A program made the position numbers and the translations under genes. Below are positions 1 through 6,051 of a DNA stretch of 6,526 bases, in pieces. The stretch comes from an uncultured Eubacteriales bacterium (GTDB lineage: Bacteria; Bacillota_A; Clostridia; Oscillospirales; Oscillospiraceae). The stretch is taken from positions 1 through 6,526 of the forward strand of contig CATKHE010000118.1 in assembly GCA_949747935.1 (NCBI GenBank), in the 5' to 3' direction. The notes below the pieces were generated by a model that saw only the letters and a list, made by a program, of their open reading frames with translations, had not been told where the DNA came from and made no database searches. Every line of letters begins with the position of its first letter. Position 1 is the stretch's first letter.

Positions 1-621
1 ATTTTTTTGATTGGCTTCCGCCCTCGATTTGACACCTTCTATGACGACAGCCGCTTCGATGTGGAGGAAACCTACTGGATGAGCGAGAGCGGTTACGCAC
101 AGCTTGCGACGGAGCATAAGGGGGTTCCGGGTCCCGGGAGCGTGATCCATGGGGGCATTGGGCCGGACCAGCCCACTACCCCCACTGAGCCCGAGCAGCC
201 CACCCAGCCGACTACTCCTGAGCAGCCCACTGAGCCCACCACCCCCGCCATCCCTGACGTCCCGGGTAGCTACACCGTGAAGAAGGGTGACACCTGGAGC
301 AATATCTGCATCAACTTCTACGGCACCAACGCCCAGCGTTACGCCCTCCAGAAAGCCAACAAAGGTGTGGCGCTGAAGGAGGGCACAGTCATCATTCTGC
401 CCGAGAAGATGGGCAAGGACTCCCTGATTCCCGCCCCCGCTGCCGGAGCCGGTGAGAAGCTGTACACTGTCAAGGCCGGCGACACCCTGGGCAAGATCGC
501 TGCCGCAGAGTACGGCAAGGCTGGCGAGTACCTGGCCATCTTTGAGCGCAACGCCGACCGGCTGAAAAACGCCAACACCATCTACGAGGGCCAGGTCATC
601 GTCCTGCCTGTGAAACAGTAA
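1..621 (+). CDS. LysM-domain cell-wall binding protein, 5' end outside window
   Basis: The frame is open to the left edge. A TTG at position 7 is the first possible start, but no upstream Shine-Dalgarno can be seen, so I treat the gene as 5'-truncated. Numbering from that TTG, residues 1-50 are an unrecognised acidic and aromatic segment. Residues 54-86 are a Pro/Thr/Glu/Gln linker, and two LysM modules follow at about 88-132 (YTVKKGDTW...VIILP) and 152-201 (YTVKAGDTL...VIVLP). LysM modules bind the GlcNAc backbone of peptidoglycan or similar glycans, and each here has the expected YxVxxGDT opening and a closing hydrophobic strand. No catalytic domain is visible in this part, so an enzymatic domain, signal peptide or surface anchor could lie upstream. 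The protein is probably cell-wall or spore-coat associated (inference). The gene ends just before a hairpin terminator shared with the opposing mcp gene. Confidence 0.85.
   Translation: MFLIGFRPRFDTFYDDSRFDVEETYWMSESGYAQLATEHKGVPGPGSVIHGGIGPDQPTTPTEPEQPTQPTTPEQPTEPTTPAIPDVPGSYTVKKGDTWSNICINFYGTNAQRYALQKANKGVALKEGTVIILPEKMGKDSLIPAPAAGAGEKLYTVKAGDTLGKIAAAEYGKAGEYLAIFERNADRLKNANTIYEGQVIVLPVKQ
166..246 (+). repeat. Three tandem 27-nt units encoding a 9-residue Pro/Thr linker repeat
   Basis: Within the LysM gene, the units encode DQPTTPTEP (degenerate), EQPTQPTTP and EQPTEPTTP. The 11-base string gagcagcccac recurs exactly 27 nt apart, at 193-203 and 220-230. This is a typical extended cell-wall linker separating the N-terminal region from the LysM modules. 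In-frame copy-number variation between strains would be expected but cannot be seen here. Confidence 0.75.
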
Positions 622-640
622 AACGGAGCATAAAAAATAA

Positions 641-666
641 GGGATCGGAGCGTTTGCTCCGGTCCC
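641..666. terminator. Bidirectional intrinsic terminator between LysM gene and mcp
   Basis: An 11-bp stem (641-651 with 656-666, one G-T wobble) closes a GTTT tetraloop. On the minus strand the stem is followed by TTATTTTTT, a good U-tract for the mcp gene, whose stop codon is about 20 nt before the stem. On the plus strand the trailing tract (TGCTGTTTATG) is weaker, but the stem lies 19 nt after the LysM stop. One hairpin therefore probably ends both converging transcripts. Confidence 0.8.
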
Positions 667-686
667 TGCTGTTTATGTATGAGATA

Positions 687-2366
687 TTACCAGCGGCCTC
701 CCTGCTTCAGACGGAAGGTACTGACCAGCTGACGGAACAGGCTGGCCTGAGAGGACAGCTCTTCGCTGGCGGCGGCGCACTCCTGGCTGGTGGCGGAGTT
801 GGTCTGGACCACGGCGGAAATCTGGTCGATGCCCTCGGTGACCTGGGCGATGGCGGCGGTCTGGCTCTCCACGGCCTCCACCACAATGGACATCTTTTCG
901 GTCACGCCGCCGGCGCTCTCGCTGGTGTGCCCCAGGGATTGAGTGACTTTCTCCACTACACTGCTGCCCTCATTGACAGAAGCAATGGAACTTTCGATCA
1001 GGTCCTTGGTGGCTTTGGCGGCCTCGTCGGATTTGTTAGCCAGGTTGCGGACCTCGTCGGCTACCACGGCGAAGCCCTTGCCGGCGGCCCCCGCCCGGGC
1101 GGCCTCCACGGCGGCATTCAGGGCGAGAATGTTGGTCTGAAAAGCGATGTTCTCAATAGTGGCAATAATCTTGGAAATCTCCTCAGAGGAGCTGGAGATT
1201 TTTTCCATCGCTGTATTGAGCTGCTTGACATACTCTACGCTGACGCCAAGCTGGGCGCCAGCCTGCTCCACAAACTGGCCGGCCTCCCGGGTGGCCTGAG
1301 CGGTCTTTTTGGCGTTTTCAGAGATTTCGTTGACAGTGGCAGACAACTCTTCCACCGAGCTGGCCTGCTCTGTGGCGCCCTGAGCAAGGGCCTGGGCGCT
1401 GTTGGAGACCTGATCAGAGCCAGCGGATACCTGCTCGGCGCTCACCTTGATCTGACTTATGGTGTCGTTCAGCTTGCTCTCGATACCATCCAGGGAGCGC
1501 TGAATGGACGCGAAATCGCCCACATAGACCTGCTGGATACCGTTGGTCAGGTCGCCGCTGGCGATGGAATCCAGCACGCTGGAGATTTCACCGATATAGG
1601 ACCTGAGACGCTGTATGGTATCACGGAAGATCTGAGCCAAATCGCCCACCTCGTCATTGGAATGGACAGTAATGCTGATTTCCTCGCCGCTGGTCAGTCC
1701 CAGATCGCCCTTCTCCAGCCGGCTGGCCACCTGGGTGATCTCAGCCAGCGGGGCGGAGACAGTTTTCTTTAAGTACGGGGTCATAATCATGACGCACACG
1801 ATAATGACGCCGATACTCACCAGAGAAGACATAACCACTGTCATAAAGGTCTGCTGGCTGGCCTCTTCGCTGGAAATTCCAGCGAAGATCAGACCGTTGA
1901 CCTTACCCTCCGCGTCACGAGTGGGGACGTAGGAGCACAGATATTCCTCGTCCAGGATGGTGGCCTTGCCCACATAGGTCTCTCCCCGCTGGAGCACGGT
2001 GGAGGACAGGCTGGAGGACAGCTTGGTGCCCACCACCCGCTTGCCGTCCTGGATTACGGTGGTATAGGCCCGGGTGTCGCCCTCAAAAATGGTAAATTCA
2101 CAGCCCATACGGCTTTTCAATCCGTCCAGCAGCTGGTCCATATCTGCGCCCTCGTCGGTCTGGCTGAGGATGTAAGCTAACATGTTGGTGCCATTGGTGC
2201 AGCGCTCCTTCAGCATTTTTGTGGTCAGGCTTCGGAACATGGTCACGCACATGACAACGGCAAAGACGACCGAAACCACCTGCATGATGACGACCATATT
2301 GCCGACCTTCTGACCAATACGCTTATACTTTTTGCCACTGGCATGCTGAATCTTTTTCATACTCAT
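687..2366 (-). CDS. Methyl-accepting chemotaxis protein (membrane chemoreceptor)
   Basis: A transmembrane receptor that senses a ligand outside the cell and controls the CheA kinase through CheW. Order of parts in 559 residues: short basic cytoplasmic start; TM1 about 24-45; extracellular sensor about 46-174, which looks like a single-Cache domain ([37 protein letters not shown]); TM2 about 175-198; HAMP about 199-255, followed by a second HAMP-like segment about 256-305 (SIASGDLT); coiled-coil signalling domain about 306-552. The hairpin tip is at about 404-440 ([33 protein letters not shown]) and is diagnostic for the family. The C-terminus (RLKQGGRW) has no NWETF-type CheR/CheB-binding pentapeptide. 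Start: a GGAG lies only 2 nt before the ATG at 2366 but 8 nt before a second in-frame ATG at 2360, so a 557-residue product is at least as likely. It is a single-gene unit with its own promoter and terminator, and no che gene is adjacent. The ligand cannot be named. Confidence 0.96.
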   Translation of the reverse strand: MSMKKIQHASGKKYKRIGQKVGNMVVIMQVVSVVFAVVMCVTMFRSLTTKMLKERCTNGTNMLAYILSQTDEGADMDQLLDGLKSRMGCEFTIFEGDTRAYTTVIQDGKRVVGTKLSSSLSSTVLQRGETYVGKATILDEEYLCSYVPTRDAEGKVNGLIFAGISSEEASQQTFMTVVMSSLVSIGVIIVCVMIMTPYLKKTVSAPLAEITQVASRLEKGDLGLTSGEEISITVHSNDEVGDLAQIFRDTIQRLRSYIGEISSVLDSIASGDLTNGIQQVYVGDFASIQRSLDGIESKLNDTISQIKVSAEQVSAGSDQVSNSAQALAQGATEQASSVEELSATVNEISENAKKTAQATREAGQFVEQAGAQLGVSVEYVKQLNTAMEKISSSSEEISKIIATIENIAFQTNILALNAAVEAARAGAAGKGFAVVADEVRNLANKSDEAAKATKDLIESSIASVNEGSSVVEKVTQSLGHTSESAGGVTEKMSIVVEAVESQTAAIAQVTEGIDQISAVVQTNSATSQECAAASEELSSQASLFRQLVSTFRLKQGGRW

Positions 2367-2417
2367 TACTCCGTCCGTTAAAGTTTTTCGTGAGCGGGTG
2401 TAAAACCCAGCTTATCA

Positions 2418-2446
2418 ATTGTAATGTGAGCCGGTGATTTTTGCAA
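2418..2446 (-). promoter_or_regulatory. Sigma-A type promoter for mcp
   Basis: Read on the minus strand, a -35 TTGCAA (2446-2441) and a -10 TACAAT (2423-2418) are separated by exactly 17 nt. The predicted start near 2411 gives an untranslated leader of about 45 nt. The match is to the vegetative consensus and not to the flagellar sigma-28 type. Confidence 0.75.
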
Positions 2447-2492
2447 GTCTTTTTTTCATTATCAGCGGATTATTTGTGAAACTGCCGGGCTA

Positions 2493-2521
2493 TTGAAAGG
2501 AGAGGGGAATTGTGGTAGAAT
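2493..2521 (+). promoter_or_regulatory. Distal plus-strand promoter upstream of the trmK operon
   Basis: TTGAAA (2493-2498), a 17-nt spacer and TAGAAT (2516-2521) match the vegetative consensus. The predicted start near 2528 lies about 18 nt before the Shine-Dalgarno of the 22-codon ORF at 2558. It is divergent from the mcp promoter, with the two -35 boxes 46 nt apart. Unless transcription ends in the leader, this promoter also feeds trmK, with a leader of about 285 nt. Confidence 0.65.
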
Positions 2522-2557
2522 AGAGCAAATAATTAGAGCGGATTGAAGGAAAAGGAT

Positions 2558-2626
2558 ATGATTTACCTGTGGAAATTCTTTTGGAGTCACAGGGCGGTAT
2601 TTGAGGGTGAAAAACCGCCATATTAG
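2558..2626 (+). CDS. Possible 22-residue aromatic-rich leader peptide
   Basis: The ATG at 2558 is preceded by AAGGA (2546-2550) with a 7-nt spacer, and the frame ends at TAG 2624-2626. The peptide begins MIYLWKFFWSHR. Seven of its 22 residues are aromatic (Y3, W5, F7, F8, W9, F15, Y22), a make-up seen in attenuator leader peptides of aromatic amino-acid operons. The last third of the ORF overlaps two mutually exclusive hairpins, and the stop codon falls in the loop of the second. What is seen: promoter, Shine-Dalgarno, ORF and hairpins at sensible distances. What is inferred: that it is translated and regulatory. The region is more AT-rich than the genes around it, which favours F, Y and W-like codons by chance, so this could be a chance ORF. 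Confidence 0.35.
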   Translation: MIYLWKFFWSHRAVFEGEKPPY

Positions 2627-2635
2627 GTGGCTTTT
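2593..2635 (+). promoter_or_regulatory. Overlapping alternative hairpins in the trmK leader (attenuator-like)
   Basis: Hairpin A pairs GGCGGT (2593-2598) with ACCGCC (2614-2619), with further T-A pairs inside. Hairpin B pairs CCGCC (2615-2619) with GGTGG (2626-2630, one G-T pair) around a 6-nt loop, is flanked by AAAAA on the left, and is followed after one C by TTTT (2632-2635). Both use the same CCGCC, so only one can form. B resembles a short, weak intrinsic terminator and A a structure that would prevent it. The U-tract is short, so efficient termination is doubtful. I do not find the T-box core motif. Confidence 0.35.
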
Positions 2636-2645
2636 CAGGGAAAAC

Positions 2646-2674
2646 TTTACAGCTGGGAAGTATTGTGTTAAGAT
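2646..2674 (+). promoter_or_regulatory. Proximal promoter of the trmK operon
   Basis: TTTACA (2646-2651), a 17-nt spacer and TAAGAT (2669-2674) form a good vegetative promoter. The predicted start near 2681 gives a leader of about 27 nt to the 36-codon ORF and about 131 nt to the first trmK start codon. It lies just after the possible attenuator, so transcripts from here would escape it. Confidence 0.65.
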
Positions 2675-2707
2675 GAGCGTGGATACTCGCTTTGATGAGG
2701 TGACAGG

Positions 2708-2818
2708 ATGAAATTCTGCGTAATGACAGGCAATCATCGAGGGAGAAACACCGCTGCGCCAAAGCGGTTCCCGATGTCTCATAAGCTCGTTCGGGCCGCC
2801 CGGGGGCCGGAGTGGTGA
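2708..2818 (+). CDS. Possible 36-residue upstream ORF translationally coupled to trmK
   Basis: The ATG at 2708 follows a Shine-Dalgarno GAGGTG (2697-2702) by 5 nt. The frame ends with TGA at 2816-2818, which overlaps a GTG start codon of trmK (2815-2817) as GTGA, a usual arrangement for translational coupling. The peptide is basic, starting MKFCVMTGNH and ending RAARGPEW, with no signal peptide or membrane segment and no family I recognise. Its codons are less biased to G/C in the third position than those of trmK. trmK lacks a convincing Shine-Dalgarno of its own, which supports a coupling role; the peptide sequence itself may not matter. A 6-bp hairpin (ACCGCT 2750-2755 with AGCGGT 2763-2768) lies inside the ORF. 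Confidence 0.4.
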   Translation: MKFCVMTGNHRGRNTAAPKRFPMSHKLVRAARGPEW

Positions 2819-3519
2819 GGGGGCCTGAGCTGTCTCCCCGCCTGCGGATGGCAGGGGATCTGGTGCCGGCAGGCGCTCGGCTGGCCGACGTGGGCACCGA
2901 CCATGCCTATCTGCCCGCCGCACTGATTCTGGAGGGAAGGATTCCCCAGGCTATCGCCGCCGACCTGCGGCGGGGTCCCCTGGACCGGGCCCGGGCCACC
3001 GTGCGGGAGTATGGCCTCGCCGGGAAGGTGGTTTTCCGCCTGTGCGACGGCCTGTCTGGCATCCAGCCCGATGAGGTGGACGCGGTGGCCATCGCCGGAA
3101 TGGGCGGTGAGACCATCGCCGCTGTTTTGTCCGCCGCTCCTTGGGTTCGGGAGCGGAATTTGCCCCTGGTTTTACAGCCCATGTCCTCCTTCCCTGACCT
3201 GCGGAGCTGGCTTCAGGAGAACGGATTTTGTATTAAAGAGGAGCGGCTGGCCCGGGAGGGGGACACATTATACATGGCCATGCTGGTCCGGAGCGGGGAG
3301 ACGGCCCCTATGACCCCGGCAGAGCTGTGGGCCGGAAAGAACACTGCCGACCCCCTGCGGGGGGCCTGGCTGGACCGGTGGATCACTCGGACGGGCCGGG
3401 TTCTGGAGGGGATGTCCCGAGCCAGAGGAGAGGCCACAGCAGTCCGAAAGCAGGAGCTGGAGGCGGTCTACAGGGACCTCATTCATATGAAAAGGGAGTG
3501 GGAACAGTGGCAGAGGTGA
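2812..3519 (+). CDS. trmK: tRNA (adenine(22)-N(1))-methyltransferase TrmK
   Basis: A cytoplasmic SAM-dependent enzyme that makes m1A22 in the D-loop region of certain tRNAs (B. subtilis YqfN family, of very similar length). In 235 residues: the N-terminal LSPRL element (7-11) typical of the family; SAM motif I LADVGTDHAYLP (24-35); acidic residue D51 in AIAADLRRGP at the end of strand 2; VDAVAIAGMGGETI (89-102) with the GMGG signature; LVLQPMSSF (119-127); and a C-terminal charged helical region (about 165-235), coiled-coil in known relatives. Start: an in-frame stop at 2782 leaves GTG 2812, GTG 2815 or ATG 2848. The ATG would remove the conserved LSPRL, so a GTG is chosen; 2815 fits the GTGA overlap with the upstream ORF equally well. 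No good Shine-Dalgarno precedes it. It overlaps the next gene by 13 nt. Confidence 0.93.
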   Translation: MVRGPELSPRLRMAGDLVPAGARLADVGTDHAYLPAALILEGRIPQAIAADLRRGPLDRARATVREYGLAGKVVFRLCDGLSGIQPDEVDAVAIAGMGGETIAAVLSAAPWVRERNLPLVLQPMSSFPDLRSWLQENGFCIKEERLAREGDTLYMAMLVRSGETAPMTPAELWAGKNTADPLRGAWLDRWITRTGRVLEGMSRARGEATAVRKQELEAVYRDLIHMKREWEQWQR

Positions 3520-4304
3520 GGGGAATTTACCGGTTTATCGACCAGATTGCCCCCTTTCACACCCAGGAGAGCTTTGACAACGCCGGTTTTCTGGTGGGCC
3601 GGGGGGGCCAGAACGTGAAAAAAGTGCTGGTGGCTCTGGACATCACCCCGGAGGTGGCGGAAGAGGCGGTTCAATGGGGAGCGGAGCTGATTGTGGCTCA
3701 CCACCCGGTGATTTTTCACCCGGTGAAGTCGATAACTGATGAGAGCGTCACTGGGCGCATTCTGCTGGCGCTGACGGAGCATAAAATTGCTGCCATCTGT
3801 GCGCATACCAATCTGGATGCCGCCCACGGAGGAGTCAACGGCTGTTTGGCCCGGGCGCTGGAGCTGTCTGATATTGAACAGCTGTGTCAGGCGGGGGTGG
3901 ACGACAGGGGCCGGCCCTATGGCATCGGCCGGATAGGAGCTGTCCATCGAAGCGGTCTGTCAGCAGGGGAATATGCCGCCTATGTGAAGGGGAGGCTGAA
4001 CTCCGCTTGTGTCCGCTTTGTGGACGGGGGACGGCCTGTTCACAGGGTGGCGGTGGGAGGCGGTGCCTGCGGCTCCATGATGGAGGATGCCATCGCCCAA
4101 GGCTGCGACACCTTTGTCACCGCCGACCTGAAATACAACCAGTTTCTGAACGCCAGGGCTCTGAGGCTCAATCTGCTGGACGCCGGTCACTTCCCCACGG
4201 AGAATGTGGTGTGCGCGCCCCTGGCCCGGCGGCTGGAGAAAGCGTTCCCTCAGCTTGAGGTGGCTGTGTCCCGGGTCCATAAGGAGGTCTATTCCAATGC
4301 TTGA
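3507..4304 (+). CDS. Nif3-like dinuclear metal center protein (YqfO/YbgI family)
   Basis: A conserved cytoplasmic protein that forms ring-shaped hexamers and holds two metal ions per subunit. Its reaction is not firmly established; GTP cyclohydrolase-like and hydrolase roles have been proposed for relatives. In 265 residues the metal ligands are visible: HHP (H65, H66), CAHTNLD (H100, D104) and AGHFPTE (H228, E232). The N-terminal QESFDNAGFLVG (20-31) matches the family's QexWDNsGLlvG. The usual TGDxKYH motif reads TADLKYN (205-211), with Ala and Asn replacing Gly and His. It is the short form without the PII-like insertion of Bacillus YqfO. Start: the frame is open further upstream inside trmK, but GTG 3507 has GGGAG (3494-3498) 8 nt ahead and places the conserved RGIYRFIDQIAPF at the expected N-terminus. 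The trmK-nif3 pairing is common in Firmicutes. Confidence 0.93.
   Translation: MAEVRGIYRFIDQIAPFHTQESFDNAGFLVGRGGQNVKKVLVALDITPEVAEEAVQWGAELIVAHHPVIFHPVKSITDESVTGRILLALTEHKIAAICAHTNLDAAHGGVNGCLARALELSDIEQLCQAGVDDRGRPYGIGRIGAVHRSGLSAGEYAAYVKGRLNSACVRFVDGGRPVHRVAVGGGACGSMMEDAIAQGCDTFVTADLKYNQFLNARALRLNLLDAGHFPTENVVCAPLARRLEKAFPQLEVAVSRVHKEVYSNA
4281..4288 (+). promoter_or_regulatory. Perfect Shine-Dalgarno that sets the membrane-protein start
   Basis: AAGGAGGT lies inside the 3' end of nif3, 8 nt before ATG 4297. It is a full-length match to the 16S anti-Shine-Dalgarno and the strongest ribosome site within the operon, suggesting that the membrane protein is translated efficiently even though it is the distal gene. 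Confidence 0.85.
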
Positions 4305-5988
4305 ACGAAGAAAAACTGACTGGAGGCTGACAGTAGGTCTGGCCGCGGTTCTGTTTCTGCTGGTGATGGTTAGGTACTGCGCCTTCGGAATGGAGTACTA
4401 TCACCAGCTGGACGACTATATCCAGTACCACAACTACCCCAGCTCCGGCAATTTTATGGCTCTCCAGCAGTCTACCGGTCTGTTGGCATCCCGCCCTCTG
4501 GCGGGGATTGCGGACTTCTTTGTATGGGGCCCCATGTTTGACAACATGATTGTGGGGGTGGCCTTGATCTCGGTTATGTATGTGGCCGCCGTCCTGATAA
4601 TCTGGAATATCCTGGGGCGCTACTTCCGGGTCAGCGCCATGCTTCCAGTGGTCATCGCGCTGCTTCCGCTGGGGATCGAGGGGACCTACTGGATGTCGGC
4701 CTCCACCCGGGTGGTAGTGGGAATGTTCTTCGCCGCCCTGGCGGCCCGAGCCTTCCTGAGCTGGCTGGACGGGAAGGGCTGGGGCTGGCTGATCCTCTAC
4801 CTGTTTCTCCAGCTGATTCCTTTCGGATTCTATGAGCAAGCTGGTCTGCTGTCCATCACGCTGACAGTGGGGGCGGCCATTCTGGAGTGGACCAGGAGAG
4901 GGAAGCCTCTGGGCCGGTGCGCCCTGTCGTTGTGGGGACTGCCTGCCATGGGGCTGTACTTCCTGGTCACTAAGCTGCTGGCGGATGGGGGTGTTTACAG
5001 CAGTCGGGCGGAAATTTTGCTCCCCTTTACCCGTTACTACTGGTTTTCCTTCCTGCCCAAGGTGCTGTGGCAGTTTTTCTGTGCATTTCTGGGCGGAGGC
5101 TTTTTCACGGCGGCCAAGGGCTTTGTCCGGGGCGTGCGGATGATCCGCTCCGGGGAACTGCTGCTGTGGACCCTGGGAGCGGCGGCGCTGTGCGTTCTGC
5201 TGTGGTTGTTGGTCCGGCGGTGGAAGCCGGAGCGGGAGCCGAAGAAAATGGAGGACGCGCCCTTCTGGCTGGCTCTGCTGTCTGGTGTACTGCTGGCGGC
5301 GGGTCCAGCAAGCCTGTTCCTGGTGCTGGGCAACCCCTGGTTTTCTCTGCGGGGGACGGTGACCTCCTTCCCTGGTATCGCCTTGCTGGCCGACACCCTG
5401 CTGCTGTGGATTTTGGACAGGCTCTCCGTCCGGAGGGGCGGACCGGCGCTTTTGGCGGCCCTGATGGCTTTTGCCTTCTGCGTGGCGGGGGCCAGCGAGA
5501 TCAAGGACTATCACGACACCTATTACAACGACCAGCGCATCGCCCGGCTGGTGTTGGACACGGTGGCGGCAGAGGGAATAGACGCCTCCTCCGGACGGAT
5601 CGGGGTGATGAATCTGGAGTCCTCCTACCTCCCCAACCAGAATTTCTTTTACCATGAGCATATCCACGGTTGTACAGAGAGCGACTGGGCTTTTACCGGT
5701 CTGCTCACCGCTCTGGGAGGCAAGGTGGGGGTGACACCTCTGCCCGCCGACCCCATGTATCGGGGGTGGAACCGGGCGGCCAACCACCCCTCGGGGTTCC
5801 AGGTGGTGTACTGGTTTGACGGCGAGAGCCTGACTCCGGTGGTGCTGCGGGAGCTGGCGGAGAACACCTATCAGATACGGGACCGGGAGGACAAGCTGCT
5901 GGGCGTTATCTGGGAGGAGGACGGAATCGGCTACATCCGCCGCCCGGAACAGCTCTCTCCGGAGCAGAGCTATTTATTGGCAGATTAA
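4297..5988 (+). CDS. Polytopic membrane protein of unknown function, GT-C glycosyltransferase-like architecture
   Basis: 563 residues, unrecognised at family level. One membrane segment at about 11-27 is followed by an external loop with an acidic motif (HQLDDYIQYHNYP, 36-48). About ten more hydrophobic segments follow (roughly 82-106, 112-128, 137-156, 161-179, 183-198, 208-228, 248-270, 287-307, 323-345, 355-374, 383-400), then a soluble tail of about 160 residues. The tail includes NLESSYLPNQNFFYHEHIHG (439-458) and is rich in W and Y. An Asp-Asp pair in the first external loop of a multi-spanning protein is characteristic of GT-C lipid-linked-sugar glycosyltransferases, so a role in decorating a surface glycan is plausible but inferred. 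Start: ATG 4297 has a perfect AAGGAGGT (4281-4288) 8 nt ahead, so the longer frame from 4204 is rejected. It overlaps the nif3 stop by 8 nt (ATGCTTGA), so it is in the same operon. No terminator follows directly. Confidence 0.88.
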   Translation: MLERRKTDWRLTVGLAAVLFLLVMVRYCAFGMEYYHQLDDYIQYHNYPSSGNFMALQQSTGLLASRPLAGIADFFVWGPMFDNMIVGVALISVMYVAAVLIIWNILGRYFRVSAMLPVVIALLPLGIEGTYWMSASTRVVVGMFFAALAARAFLSWLDGKGWGWLILYLFLQLIPFGFYEQAGLLSITLTVGAAILEWTRRGKPLGRCALSLWGLPAMGLYFLVTKLLADGGVYSSRAEILLPFTRYYWFSFLPKVLWQFFCAFLGGGFFTAAKGFVRGVRMIRSGELLLWTLGAAALCVLLWLLVRRWKPEREPKKMEDAPFWLALLSGVLLAAGPASLFLVLGNPWFSLRGTVTSFPGIALLADTLLLWILDRLSVRRGGPALLAALMAFAFCVAGASEIKDYHDTYYNDQRIARLVLDTVAAEGIDASSGRIGVMNLESSYLPNQNFFYHEHIHGCTESDWAFTGLLTALGGKVGVTPLPADPMYRGWNRAANHPSGFQVVYWFDGESLTPVVLRELAENTYQIRDREDKLLGVIWEEDGIGYIRRPEQLSPEQSYLLAD

Positions 5989-6016
5989 AAATTTTTGCTG
6001 GGAAGGAGAAAACAGC

Positions 6017-6045
6017 TTGCAATCCACGGTTTGCTGTGATATACT
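6017..6045 (+). promoter_or_regulatory. Promoter of rplS
   Basis: TTGCAA (6017-6022), a 17-nt spacer and TATACT (6040-6045) form a strong vegetative promoter. The predicted start near 6052 gives a leader of about 88 nt before rplS, so rplS can be expressed independently of the upstream operon. Confidence 0.8.
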
Positions 6046-6051
6046 TCCTAA

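Noticed and set aside
654..1772. Plus-strand open frame of 372 codons opposite mcp
   Set aside because: It lies antisense to a clear chemoreceptor, its Gly/Leu/His-rich translation fits no family, and the mcp codon bias explains the lack of stops. Its start also sits in the terminator hairpin.
2593..2635. T-box riboswitch in the trmK leader
   Set aside because: GGTGG and ACCGCC elements are present, but the conserved T-box core with TGGNACCGCG and the specifier stem architecture are absent.
2462..2923. Minus-strand open frames in the mcp-trmK intergenic region (2462-2923 and 2490-2897)
   Set aside because: They run across the trmK start and the plus-strand promoters, overlap each other in two frames, and have no recognisable protein features.
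3327..3506. Longer nif3 frame starting at 3327 inside trmK
   Set aside because: The extra 60 residues are a low-complexity out-of-frame reading of trmK. GTG 3507 has a proper Shine-Dalgarno and matches the family N-terminus.
4204..4296. Longer membrane-protein frame starting at 4204 inside nif3
   Set aside because: ATG 4297 has a perfect AAGGAGGT at ideal distance. The upstream 31 residues are an out-of-frame reading of nif3 with no ribosome site.
4168..5787. Minus-strand open frame of 539 codons opposite the membrane protein
   Set aside because: The translation is dominated by Gln, Pro, Gly and His, which is what the reverse complement of a GC-rich Leu-rich membrane gene yields. There is no Shine-Dalgarno and no recognisable domain.
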